DNA from: a bacterium
GTDB lineage: Bacteria > Sumerlaeota > Sumerlaeia > MVZB01
NCBI GenBank assembly: GCA_023480605.1
Contig: JAMCWS010000292.1
Span: 1 to 10,275 of the forward strand
Length of the DNA: 10,275 nt
Reading direction: 5' to 3'
The translations under genes were made by a program, and so were the position numbers. Within the stretch, counting starts at the first letter, position 1. Each line of letters begins with the position of its first letter. Positions 1 to 6,808 of the stretch are shown piece by piece. A model generated the notes under the pieces. It was given only the letters and a program-made list of their open reading frames with translations, did not search any database and had not been told where the DNA came from.

Positions 1-21
1 AACGAACGCTCCAGACGCAGG
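1..21. repeat. 21-base exact inverted copy of 1054-1074 at the window edge
   Basis: Bases 1-21 are the perfect reverse complement of bases 1054-1074, which lie near the start codon of the same oxidoreductase gene. The match stops at base 22. The copy begins exactly at position 1, and chance repeats of this length are very unlikely in 10 kb. I infer that position 1 is a contig end reached through a shared 21-mer in a de Bruijn graph, or a chimeric read end, rather than a biological repeat. Confidence 0.7.
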
Positions 22-1093
22 CCGCCAACGGGATGCCGTAAACATACTTTGTGTAGGGTTGGCTGCACGGGTGCTCGTCGTGGGCGTAAATGCCTTCGGG
101 GGGGTGCGTGTCGAGCGACCAGCCGCCGTAGCCGATGACGTCGGGGAAGTCGACCGCCTCGTCCAGGTCGCGCTCGCACAGCACGTGGCGGCCGTAAAAG
201 CGGCGCGACTCGCGCTTGCCCGGCAGGAAACCGAACCAGTCCAGCGCCCAGTTGGCCGAGTCGGGGTGGGCGCCGCTGTTCTTGATGTGGTCCCAGACGC
301 CCATCAGCACGGCCAGCAGTTCGTCGCGGATGGCCTCGTTGTCCTTGATCGTGTCGATGACGCCGCCGTATTCGATCCACCAATAACCGTATTCCCAGCG
401 GGTGTGGCCGCGGAACTTGAGGTCGTCCTCCGTGAACTTGCGCGCCCAGGCGGGCGGGGTGAAGGTCATCGGCCGGCCCATGTCGCGCGCCATGAAGAGG
501 AGCGAATTGCCCAGTTGCTTGCCGTCGCGGACGGATTGGGCACGCGTTTCGCCGTATTCGTCGCGCCCCTCGCGCCAGCGCATGAACGCGGCGCCGGCTT
601 CCACGCCCAGCCGGCCGTCGCCGGTGGCGTCGACGAAGATATCGGCCCCGATCTCGAATTCCTCTTCGGTGCTTTCGCGGGTGGCCAGGACGGCGCCGAT
701 CCGCCGGCCGTCCATCCGCGCGCCGACGATCGTCGTGTTGAGCATCAGCGTCAGGTTGGGTTCGGTGCGGCACTTGTCATAGAGGATCAAGTCGAACATG
801 CTGGGCGACCACTGGAGATTGCGCGCGGCGCAATCGAGGCGAATCTCCTCAATGATGCCCCCCTCGCGAACCTCGGTGGCCAGCGGGAGGCCGCGGTTGC
901 CGACGCCGTCGGCGCCGCAGATATGCATGCGGATTTCGGATGAGGCGTTGCCGCCCAGTACCGGCCGGTTCTGGACCAGCGTTACCCGCGCCCCGCACCG
1001 CGCGGCCGCCAGCGCCGCGCATACCCCGGCCATGCCGCCCCCCGCCACAAGAACCTGCGTCTGGAGCGTTCGTTTGGTTGTTGCCCTGGACAT
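1..1093 (-). CDS. FAD-dependent oxidoreductase (FAD_oxidored-like), C-terminus missing
   Basis: This is the N-terminal 364 residues of a flavoprotein; the frame runs off the window start with no stop. A Rossmann FAD-binding segment occupies about residues 13-41, with GGGMAG at 18-23. PVLGGNASSEIRM (44-56) and DATGDG (155-160) are typical of the FAD_oxidored family, and GKRESRRFYG (292-301) fits its conserved later block. Residue 41, usually the acidic ribose-binding position, is Gln. No signal peptide is visible. The ATG at 1091-1093 has an AAGGA ribosome site seven bases upstream, inside a small palindrome (1095-1106). Its substrate cannot be read from the sequence. It follows the URO-D-like gene on the same strand after 160 bases. 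The last eight or so residues, encoded by bases 1-21, may be an assembly artefact because that stretch repeats bases 1054-1074 inverted. The family call is firm; the exact reaction is unknown. Confidence 0.88.
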   Translation of the reverse strand, partial: MSRATTKRTLQTQVLVAGGGMAGVCAALAAARCGARVTLVQNRPVLGGNASSEIRMHICGADGVGNRGLPLATEVREGGIIEEIRLDCAARNLQWSPSMFDLILYDKCRTEPNLTLMLNTTIVGARMDGRRIGAVLATRESTEEEFEIGADIFVDATGDGRLGVEAGAAFMRWREGRDEYGETRAQSVRDGKQLGNSLLFMARDMGRPMTFTPPAWARKFTEDDLKFRGHTRWEYGYWWIEYGGVIDTIKDNEAIRDELLAVLMGVWDHIKNSGAHPDSANWALDWFGFLPGKRESRRFYGRHVLCERDLDEAVDFPDVIGYGGWSLDTHPPEGIYAHDEHPCSQPYTKYVYGIPLAACVWSVR

Positions 1094-1114
1094 TAAAGGT
1101 TCCTTTCGAATCGG

Positions 1115-1250
1115 TGAAATAGGACGGATAGGACTAATGGGATCCATGGAACGCAAAAAGGCCAAAAGGACTACCGGGAAGGCTTCAATCCATCGGTTTC
1201 GTCGATACCATTGGCCTTATTGGTCTCATCGGTCTCATCGGTCCCATCCT
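1115..1250. repeat. Two facing arrays of a degenerate nine-base repeat
   Basis: Bases 1115-1150 read as four successive nonamers (gaaatagga, cggatagga, ctaatggga, tccatggaa). Bases 1210-1250 read, on the other strand, as further copies including CCGATGAGA twice and CCAATAAGG. A shared consensus is roughly CNNATRGGA. The arrays point at each other and can form a long imperfect hairpin across the whole spacer between the URO-D-like and oxidoreductase genes. No coding frame is supported here. It resembles dispersed intergenic repeats of PVC-type genomes; that comparison is from memory. Confidence 0.6.
1155..1218 (-). terminator. Possible terminator after the URO-D-like gene
   Basis: On the minus strand, AAGGCCAA (1218 to 1211) pairs perfectly with TTGGCCTT (1165 to 1158), and the T run continues for three more bases to 1155. 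The 45-base loop is long but contains a smaller hairpin, ATCG/CGAT at 1192-1206. The position, 36 bases after the URO-D-like stop codon, suits a terminator. The large loop and short T run keep confidence low. Confidence 0.35.
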
Positions 1251-1253
1251 TTC

Positions 1254-2336
1254 TCACACCCCCAGCACTTTCGCCATTTTGTCCAGGTAATGCCGGAAGT
1301 TGTCGTATGAGATGTCGGGCGGGACGGAATGGTCGAGGTCGGCGACGTAGCCTCCGTCTTCGATCAGGGGCCGCACGCGTTCGATCTCTTCGTCGATGGC
1401 CTTGCCGCCGATGACCAGCGGGCGCTTGGCCACCCCGCCGATCATCCGCAACTGCCGGCCGTATTTTTTCCGGCAGGCCACCACGTCCATGCCGGCGGCT
1501 ACTTCAAACGGCCAGAGCAGGTTGATGCCCGCGTCGAGCCAGACGGGGATGAGCGAATCGACTTGGCCGTCGCTGTCGAGACCGATCCATTGAACGCCGC
1601 GCCCGCGCAGGTGCTCGACGACTCGCTTGTAACGCGGCAGCATGTACGTCCGCACCATGTCGGGGCCGATCAGCGGTCCCACGCGGAAGGCCATGTCTTC
1701 CCAGAAAGCGTAGGCGTCGACCTGGATGTGATCGAGAATCTGATCCATCATCGCGATGATGAAATCGGCGACCGTGTCCATCATCTCCTCGACGAAACCC
1801 GGATCGAGATAGAACATCTTGCAGAGTTCTTCGACGCCCAGCAGGTTGCGCAACGGACCGAAGAATCCGCCCCAACGGTCCGACATCAGCATCAGCATGG
1901 CCGGCTGCGCCCGCCAGGCCTTGAGCTTGTCGACCCAGTCGGGGCCGATGCGGCGCGTCATGTCGGGCTGAAGTCGTTCTTTGACGAACCGGCGGAAGTC
2001 ATCGCGCGTTTGCACCGGGAAGCGGACGAATTGCGGCATCGATCCGCGCGGATTGACCTTGAGTTCGCGCATCAGGATGCCTTCGTGGTTGACGTAAAGG
2101 ATATGGCGGCCGTCGTCCTCGATCACCTGGCGCTCGAAGGGCGGGTTGGGAAAAAACAACCAAGCGATCCAGTTCCACTGGTCGGTTTTGTATTGCGCCA
2201 GATCGCCGTCCTTATATCCCTCGCCGCGCCAACGAACGAGCGTCTCTTCGAATCCCCCGTAACCGGGCATGCGGAAAATCGGATGATCAACCGGTTGGTA
2301 ATTCATCACGGCGTGAAATCGTTCGCGGCTATCCAT
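1254..2336 (-). CDS. URO-D superfamily protein, methyltransferase-like (not HemE)
   Basis: This 360-residue protein has the single TIM-barrel layout of the uroporphyrinogen decarboxylase / cobamide methyltransferase superfamily. Visible family segments are RMPGYGG (22-28), DRWGGFFGPLRNLLG (153-167), FWEDMAFRVGPLIGP (211-225), the IGLDSDG strand (251-257) and DHSVPPDISYDNF (335-347). The N-terminal arginine motif of HemE is absent, so a role in haem synthesis is unlikely. The His-X-Cys zinc motif of MtaA/CmuA-type methyltransferases is also missing: Asp-Ser-Asp (254-256) lies where I would expect it. It therefore belongs to one of the large uncharacterised URO-D branches, and its substrate is unknown. 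The ATG at 2334-2336 has a GAGG ribosome site nine bases upstream, and a sigma70-type promoter lies at 2391-2419. The oxidoreductase gene follows on the same strand, so the two may act together, but the spacer hairpin argues against tight co-transcription. Confidence 0.88.
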   Translation of the reverse strand: MDSRERFHAVMNYQPVDHPIFRMPGYGGFEETLVRWRGEGYKDGDLAQYKTDQWNWIAWLFFPNPPFERQVIEDDGRHILYVNHEGILMRELKVNPRGSMPQFVRFPVQTRDDFRRFVKERLQPDMTRRIGPDWVDKLKAWRAQPAMLMLMSDRWGGFFGPLRNLLGVEELCKMFYLDPGFVEEMMDTVADFIIAMMDQILDHIQVDAYAFWEDMAFRVGPLIGPDMVRTYMLPRYKRVVEHLRGRGVQWIGLDSDGQVDSLIPVWLDAGINLLWPFEVAAGMDVVACRKKYGRQLRMIGGVAKRPLVIGGKAIDEEIERVRPLIEDGGYVADLDHSVPPDISYDNFRHYLDKMAKVLGV

Positions 2337-2390
2337 GACTTATTTCCTCGGTTTCGGTCGGGCGCGCACTTCCCCGTTGCCATCCCCGAC

Positions 2391-2419
2391 ATAATGTTTG
2401 CCTCCGCCGGGCTTGTCAA
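2391..2419 (-). promoter_or_regulatory. Sigma70-type promoter for the URO-D-like gene
   Basis: On the minus strand a perfect -35 TTGACA (2419-2414) is followed by a 17-base spacer and CATTAT (2396-2391), which matches four of six -10 bases. The predicted start is near 2384, giving a leader of about 47 bases. The -35 is preceded by TCGCGA, so a 12-base block (2414-2425) is identical to the one at the sulfatase promoter (6770-6781). Confidence 0.6.
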
Positions 2420-2464
2420 TCGCGACTCACGCGCGCGGGTGCGCGCACCGATCCTGAAGTCGCC

Positions 2465-2514
2465 CCGCCGGCCTGACGGCGGCCGTTCGAACCGCGACCG
2501 GACCCCGACCGGTC
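2465..2514 (-). terminator. GC-rich hairpins at the end of glnD
   Basis: Two perfect six-base stems lie at and just after the glnD stop codon. GACCGG/CCGGTC pairs 2496-2501 with 2509-2514 and overlaps the stop; CCGCCG/CGGCGG pairs 2465-2470 with 2477-2482. Neither is followed by a T run on the minus strand, so an intrinsic terminator is not established. They could stabilise the 3' end or assist factor-dependent termination. Confidence 0.25.
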
Positions 2515-5260
2515 AAGTGCTGACGGCCTCCAGCAGGCGCTGCTCGATCTCCTTGCGCTGGCCGGGGTCGTAGATTTTATTGAATTCCAGGTCGGTCACG
2601 TAGAAGACGTCGACGACGCCGTAAGCCTCGGTGGCAATGAAGGCGCGCTGAATGTTGAGTAGGCAGGCGCTGATGGCCCGCGTGATCCGGAAAAGCAATC
2701 CGGGCCGGTCGGTCGTGCGCACCTCGATGATGGTATAGTCTTCGCTCAGCTCGTTGTCGAAGATCACCCTCGAAGGCAATGGCGAATGACGTGAAGGGCG
2801 TTTGCGCGGCCGCCCCCGGTGTTTTTCGATCAGTTCCTCGATCGACTTGCGCCCCAGAATCACCTGGTTCAGGTCCTGGCGCAGGCGTTCGAGCTGCAGG
2901 CCGGGCGGCAGCGGCCGGTTTTCAAGATCGGTCACCTGGAACTGGTTGATCGCGAAGCCGTCGGTCGACGAGAAAATCTGCGCCGACCAGATGTTAATGT
3001 CCTTGCTGGCCAGCGCGCCGCAGACGTAACTGAACAAACCCGGTACGTCGGTGGCGCAGACCGAAAGCCCGGTGAAGCGCCCCGTGCCGGTCTCACCCGC
3101 GCCGGGCTGGTGGGGCGGCCGGGCGATGGCGTTGCCTTCGTCCAGGGTCCGCCGCATCAGGAAGTGCCGGGCGATCCCGGCCGGCGCGGTCATCTGCAGG
3201 TAACGGTCGGAGGCGTGTTCGAGGAAATGGTCGAGTTCCCGCCCCAAATCTTTTTGGTCCGCGTTGGCGATGGCGGGCGACTCGCGCACCTCGGCCAGCA
3301 CCCTCGGGCGCAGCGCGCTGATTTCATGGACGGGCAATTGACTCTCCAGGCGGCTTTCGCCCAACACTTCGGCCGTGCGGACATAGCACTCGGCCAGAAG
3401 TTGCTCTTTCCACTCGTTCCAGGCCTCGGGACTGACGGCCTTCAGGTCGCAGACCGAGTGGACATAGAGCAGTTTGAGCCGTTCGAGGTCGCCGATTTCC
3501 TTGGCGAGCTGACGGGCGACGTTCAGGTCGGCCAGGTCGCGCCGCTGCGAGGCGTGGGTGAGCTTGAGGTGCGAAAGCACGAGGAAACGCACCAACTCGA
3601 CGTCGGCGGGTTTGAGACCCAGCCGGTCGCCGACGCGCTGAGCGATCTGGCCGCCGCGCAGCGCGTGGCCCCGGCCGTAACCCTTGCCGATATCGTGGAG
3701 CAGCAGGGCCAGGTTGAGCAAGTCCCAGCGCTCGATCCGGGCGGCCACCTGGGCGGCCAGCGAACGGCGCCGGACCGGTTCGCGCAGCAACGCCTCGGCC
3801 ATTTCGAGCGTCTTGATCGAATGCTCGTCGACCGTGTAGTGATGGTAATGGTCGATGCGGACCATGCTGCGCAGGTGTTCGAACTCGGGCATGAAGCGGC
3901 CGAGTACGCCGCACTCGTGCATCGCCGCCAGCGTGCGCGCGACGTTCCCCGGGCCTTTGAGGATCCGCATGAATCGGCGGCTGTTGGACGGGTCCAGGCG
4001 GAAGGCGGGGCCTAGCGTGGGGGCGAGCCGCTCGATGAATTCGAGCGTTTCGTCGCCCAGGCGATAGCCGCCGCGCGCCGCGCGCTCGAACAGAGCCATG
4101 ATCCGGTTGGGATCCTCGGTCAGATAACCGGGGTCGCGCGGATCGACAAACAGGGCATTGTCCTGGACAAAATGGTGCGCGTCGAGCCGCTTGCGCCGCA
4201 AGGTGCCCACCAGGTCGCCCAGGAACGACTTGCCTTGGCCGATCATCGTCAGAAAAGCCCGCCGCGACAGGCGCGCGATGACGCGCGCGTTGTGATAATA
4301 AGCCCCCATAAGGCTTTCTTCGGGCAGGCGGAAATCGTCGCCGCGATAGCCCAGGCGCGCGGCAATGGTCGGCTGGTAAGCGAACGAGAGTTGATCGACC
4401 TTCCCCCCGGAGGCGATGTGGAGCTCGTTGCGAACGACCTGCAACAGGATGATCGCCTCGCGATAACGACGCAGGTCCTCGTCGGCAAAGCGGGCGTGGT
4501 CTTTCAGGCGCCTGAGGTCCACGGAGCCGCAAAGGGTGAACAGGGTCCACAGGACCGTGTGTATGTCGCGCAACCCCCCCGCCCCTTCCTTCAGGTTGGG
4601 TTCGAGCAGGTAGATGGTCGACTGGTATTTTTCGTGGCGCGCGTGCCATTGCTGATAAACCGCGCGTAGAAACCACTTGCGTCCGCGGCCGGCCAGGGCC
4701 GCCTGGATCGTTTGCCAATACCGGTCGAAGAGTTTTTTATCGCCCGCCAGGCGGCGGCTTTCGATCATCGCCGTCGTCGATTCCAGGTCCAATCCCACCC
4801 GCGCCTCGCATTCGGCCGTGGTGCGGGTCGCGTAGCCAAGGTTGAGTTTCAGGTCGATGAGGAGGTGAATAAGCGGCTTGAGAAAAGCCTCGGTGGCCGG
4901 GCCGGCCTGCTGCATCAGGAAAAGCAGGTCGATGTCGGACCCCAGGAAGAGTTCCTTACGGCCGTAACCGCCCAGGGCCACCAGGGCCACCGCGGGCGGG
5001 CGCTCGCCGTGTTCGACCCGCCAGTGGTGAACGGCGTGGGCGTAGGCCGTCTCCAGCAGGTCGTCGTGGGCCCGCGTGAAGCGCGCCAGCGCCTGCTGTC
5101 CGCCCAGGCGGTGGTTGTTCTCCCGGAGCCACTGCGCGACGTCGGCGAGGTAGGTCTGGCCCTGCTCGATAAACCGTCTGCGCGGCAGCTCGGCTTCCAG
5201 GTAATCTTTCAGTTCGGGCGGGTGGGGGCGGTGTTCGAGGGTCGAGGCCGTTTCGGTCAT
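2513..5260 (-). CDS. glnD: GlnD: PII uridylyltransferase / uridylyl-removing enzyme
   Basis: This 915-residue cytoplasmic protein matches bifunctional GlnD in length (E. coli GlnD is 890) and domain order. The nucleotidyltransferase domain carries GGYGRKELFLGSDIDLL (97-113), with metal-binding Asp109 and Asp111 in the GSDID motif. A GlnD-specific helical region includes EPNLKEGAGGLRDIH (220-234). The HD hydrolase domain has LLHDIGKGYGRGH (520-532), with His522 and Asp523. Two ACT domains lie at about 731-790 and 843-905, each with a (D)xPGLxxxxxxA-type glutamine-sensing segment. The enzyme uridylylates PII signal proteins when glutamine is low and removes UMP when it is high. The linker between the ACT domains contains RGRPRKRP (815-822), which resembles an AT-hook. 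The start codon overlaps the stop of the upstream NtrC-type gene in ATGA, with no clear ribosome site, so translation is probably coupled. All key catalytic residues I looked for are present. Confidence 0.96.
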   Translation of the reverse strand: MTETASTLEHRPHPPELKDYLEAELPRRRFIEQGQTYLADVAQWLRENNHRLGGQQALARFTRAHDDLLETAYAHAVHHWRVEHGERPPAVALVALGGYGRKELFLGSDIDLLFLMQQAGPATEAFLKPLIHLLIDLKLNLGYATRTTAECEARVGLDLESTTAMIESRRLAGDKKLFDRYWQTIQAALAGRGRKWFLRAVYQQWHARHEKYQSTIYLLEPNLKEGAGGLRDIHTVLWTLFTLCGSVDLRRLKDHARFADEDLRRYREAIILLQVVRNELHIASGGKVDQLSFAYQPTIAARLGYRGDDFRLPEESLMGAYYHNARVIARLSRRAFLTMIGQGKSFLGDLVGTLRRKRLDAHHFVQDNALFVDPRDPGYLTEDPNRIMALFERAARGGYRLGDETLEFIERLAPTLGPAFRLDPSNSRRFMRILKGPGNVARTLAAMHECGVLGRFMPEFEHLRSMVRIDHYHHYTVDEHSIKTLEMAEALLREPVRRRSLAAQVAARIERWDLLNLALLLHDIGKGYGRGHALRGGQIAQRVGDRLGLKPADVELVRFLVLSHLKLTHASQRRDLADLNVARQLAKEIGDLERLKLLYVHSVCDLKAVSPEAWNEWKEQLLAECYVRTAEVLGESRLESQLPVHEISALRPRVLAEVRESPAIANADQKDLGRELDHFLEHASDRYLQMTAPAGIARHFLMRRTLDEGNAIARPPHQPGAGETGTGRFTGLSVCATDVPGLFSYVCGALASKDINIWSAQIFSSTDGFAINQFQVTDLENRPLPPGLQLERLRQDLNQVILGRKSIEELIEKHRGRPRKRPSRHSPLPSRVIFDNELSEDYTIIEVRTTDRPGLLFRITRAISACLLNIQRAFIATEAYGVVDVFYVTDLEFNKIYDPGQRKEIEQRLLEAVST

Positions 5261-6669
5261 TTGACGAGTCCGTATTTTTCGATCTTGCGATATAAGGTCG
5301 CCGGAGAGATTTCCAGCCGTCGCGCCACCTCCTGAACGTTTCCGTGGCAGACGTCCAAGGCGGTCTGGATTTGATCGCGTTCGGTCTGCCAGAACGGCTG
5401 GATCCGGTCCAGACCGTCGGCTTCGTGGGCGGGGGCGTGTCCGGATCCAACCGGCGTGGACGCGGCCGCCACGGAGAAGACCGGACCGCCCCGGAAGGTG
5501 CGGATGTGCTCGGGCACCAGTTCGAGAGTCACCCGTTCGCCGTCGTTCAAGACGACGATCTGCTCGATGACGTTGCGCAACTCGCGCACGTTGCCGGCCC
5601 AGGGGTAGCGTTCCATGGCGGCCAGCGCCTTCAGGTCGAATCCCTGGAAACGGCGGCCGTTGGCGCGCGAGAATTCGAACAGGAACTTGTTGACGATCAG
5701 GCCGATATCCTCGCGCCGTTCGCGCAGGGCCGGCAGCCGGATGGGCACGACGTTGAGCCGGTAAAACAGGTCTTCGCGGAAGCGTCCGGCACGCACCATC
5801 TCGGCGGGCTCCTTGTTGGTGGCCGAGAGGATGCGGACATTGACCGAGATCGGCCGCGTGCCGCCCAGGCGATAGAAAACCTGCTCCTGGATTAGGCGCA
5901 GCAATTTGGCCTGAAGGCCCAGGTCCATCTCGCAGATTTCGTCGAGAAACAAGGTGCCCTGGTGTGCCCGCTCGAAGCAGCCCTGATACTGGTCGATGGC
6001 CCCGGTGAACGAGCCGCGCTCATGGCCGAAAAGCTCGCTTTCGAGCAGGTCGCGGGGGATGGCGGCGCAATTGATGGCCACGAAGGGCTTGTCGGCCCGC
6101 CCCGACAGCGCGTGGATGGCCCGCGCAACCAATTCTTTGCCCGTGCCGCTCTCGCCGGTGATCATTACGGTGGCGTTGGTCGGCGCCACCTGTTCGATCA
6201 TGTCGTAAACCTCGACCATGGGGGGGCTGCTGCCGGCCATGCCGTGGAACTCGCGCGGCGGCTCCAGGTGGCGGCGCAAAGTTTTCACCTCCCGGCGCAG
6301 GCTGTATTGCTCGACGGCGTTGCGGATGATCGTGTTGAGCCGATCGACGTCGACGGGCTTGGGCAGAAAATCGAAGGCGCCGAGTTTCATCGCCTGGACG
6401 GCCTTGTCGATCGTGCCGTAGGCGGTGATCAGGATGACGGGCATCTCGGGATAACGCTGGCGGGCCTCGGTCAGCAGGTCCATGCCGTTGGCGTCGGGCA
6501 GCATCATGTCGAGCAGGACGGTGGCGTATTCACGTTCGCCGATCAAGCGGCGAAAATCGCCGCCCCGCTCGCCCGTCACCACGTCGTAACCCATCGCCTT
6601 GACGTTATATTCGAAAAATCGCAGCAGGTTGGTTTCGTCGTCGATGACCAGTATTGTCGTCTTTTCCAT
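5257..6669 (-). CDS. NtrC-type sigma54-dependent response regulator
   Basis: The 470-residue protein has three domains. The receiver (about 1-120) shows the acidic pair Asp10-Asp11, phospho-acceptor Asp54, Thr82 and Lys104. The AAA+ sigma54-activating domain (about 140-375) has Walker A GESGTGKE (172-179), Walker B LFLDEI (240-245) and the sigma54-contact loop as GSFTGA (219-224) in place of GAFTGA. A Fis-type helix-turn-helix ends the protein (about 440-470). It would, when phosphorylated, activate sigma54 promoters by ATP hydrolysis. Overlap with glnD suggests nitrogen control, so it may be NtrC itself, but no NtrB-like kinase is adjacent and other NtrC-family regulators look alike. I chose the ATG at 6667-6669 because MEKTTILVIDDE is the normal receiver start. 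In-frame ATG 6691-6693 and TTG 6700-6702 also exist, and none has a clear ribosome site. The first gene of a two-gene operon, divergent from the sulfatase gene. Confidence 0.93.
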   Translation of the reverse strand: MEKTTILVIDDETNLLRFFEYNVKAMGYDVVTGERGGDFRRLIGEREYATVLLDMMLPDANGMDLLTEARQRYPEMPVILITAYGTIDKAVQAMKLGAFDFLPKPVDVDRLNTIIRNAVEQYSLRREVKTLRRHLEPPREFHGMAGSSPPMVEVYDMIEQVAPTNATVMITGESGTGKELVARAIHALSGRADKPFVAINCAAIPRDLLESELFGHERGSFTGAIDQYQGCFERAHQGTLFLDEICEMDLGLQAKLLRLIQEQVFYRLGGTRPISVNVRILSATNKEPAEMVRAGRFREDLFYRLNVVPIRLPALRERREDIGLIVNKFLFEFSRANGRRFQGFDLKALAAMERYPWAGNVRELRNVIEQIVVLNDGERVTLELVPEHIRTFRGGPVFSVAAASTPVGSGHAPAHEADGLDRIQPFWQTERDQIQTALDVCHGNVQEVARRLEISPATLYRKIEKYGLVK

Positions 6670-6745
6670 GGTATCGCGTCGGCCATTCCCCATTAAATGC
6701 AATAGTCTTATCTAATCTAGCACAATCGCGTTCCTCCGTCATCAT

Positions 6746-6767
6746 CGCAACCGGCCCGCAACCGGCC
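6746..6767 (+). repeat. Tandem 11-base repeat upstream of the sulfatase promoter
   Basis: CGCAACCGGCC occurs twice, end to end, at 6746-6756 and 6757-6767. The 11-base period is close to one helical turn, and the pair ends eight bases before the -35 element at 6776. Direct repeats in this place often bind an activator, so this is a candidate operator for the sulfatase gene or the divergent ntrC-type/glnD operon. No regulator is identified. Confidence 0.5.
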
Positions 6768-6775
6768 TTTCGCGA

Positions 6776-6804
6776 TTGACACGCCGCCCCCATCATTGAT
6801 TAAT
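6776..6804 (+). promoter_or_regulatory. Sigma70-type promoter for the sulfatase gene
   Basis: A perfect -35 TTGACA (6776-6781), a 17-base spacer and ATTAAT (6799-6804, four of six -10 bases) form a good promoter with a predicted start near 6811. The -35 lies in the 12-mer TCGCGATTGACA (6770-6781), also found at the URO-D-like promoter. The leader to the sulfatase ATG is about 65 bases. I saw no comparably good promoter for the divergent ntrC-type/glnD operon in 6670-6875. Confidence 0.6.
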
Positions 6805-6808
6805 GGAG

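Noticed and set aside
59..943. Long plus-strand open frame of 294 codons
   Set aside because: It is antisense to the oxidoreductase, whose frame holds clear FAD-binding motifs. The plus-strand translation has no recognisable domain and reflects high GC content.
1329..2573. Plus-strand open frame of 414 codons
   Set aside because: It is antisense to the URO-D-like gene and the end of glnD, both of which have family motifs. No ribosome site or domain supports it.
2819..4015. Plus-strand open frame of 398 codons, and a minus-strand frame at 3324-4718
   Set aside because: Both lie within glnD in other frames. The low-complexity Arg/Pro/Ala-rich composition is typical of GC-driven shadow frames.
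5962..6696. Plus-strand open frame of 244 codons
   Set aside because: It is antisense to the receiver and AAA+ domains of the NtrC-type regulator. It has no domain of its own.
6670..6702. Longer start for the NtrC-type gene at ATG 6693 or TTG 6702
   Set aside because: The extension MHLMGNGRRDT is not receiver-like, and neither start has a ribosome site. MEKTTILVIDDE is the normal beginning of the domain.
6670..6740. Sigma54 promoter for the ntrC-type/glnD operon
   Set aside because: No GG-N10-GC element of the TGGCAC-N5-TTGC type was found. The AT-rich TAGATTAGATAAG stretch also gives no good sigma70 match.
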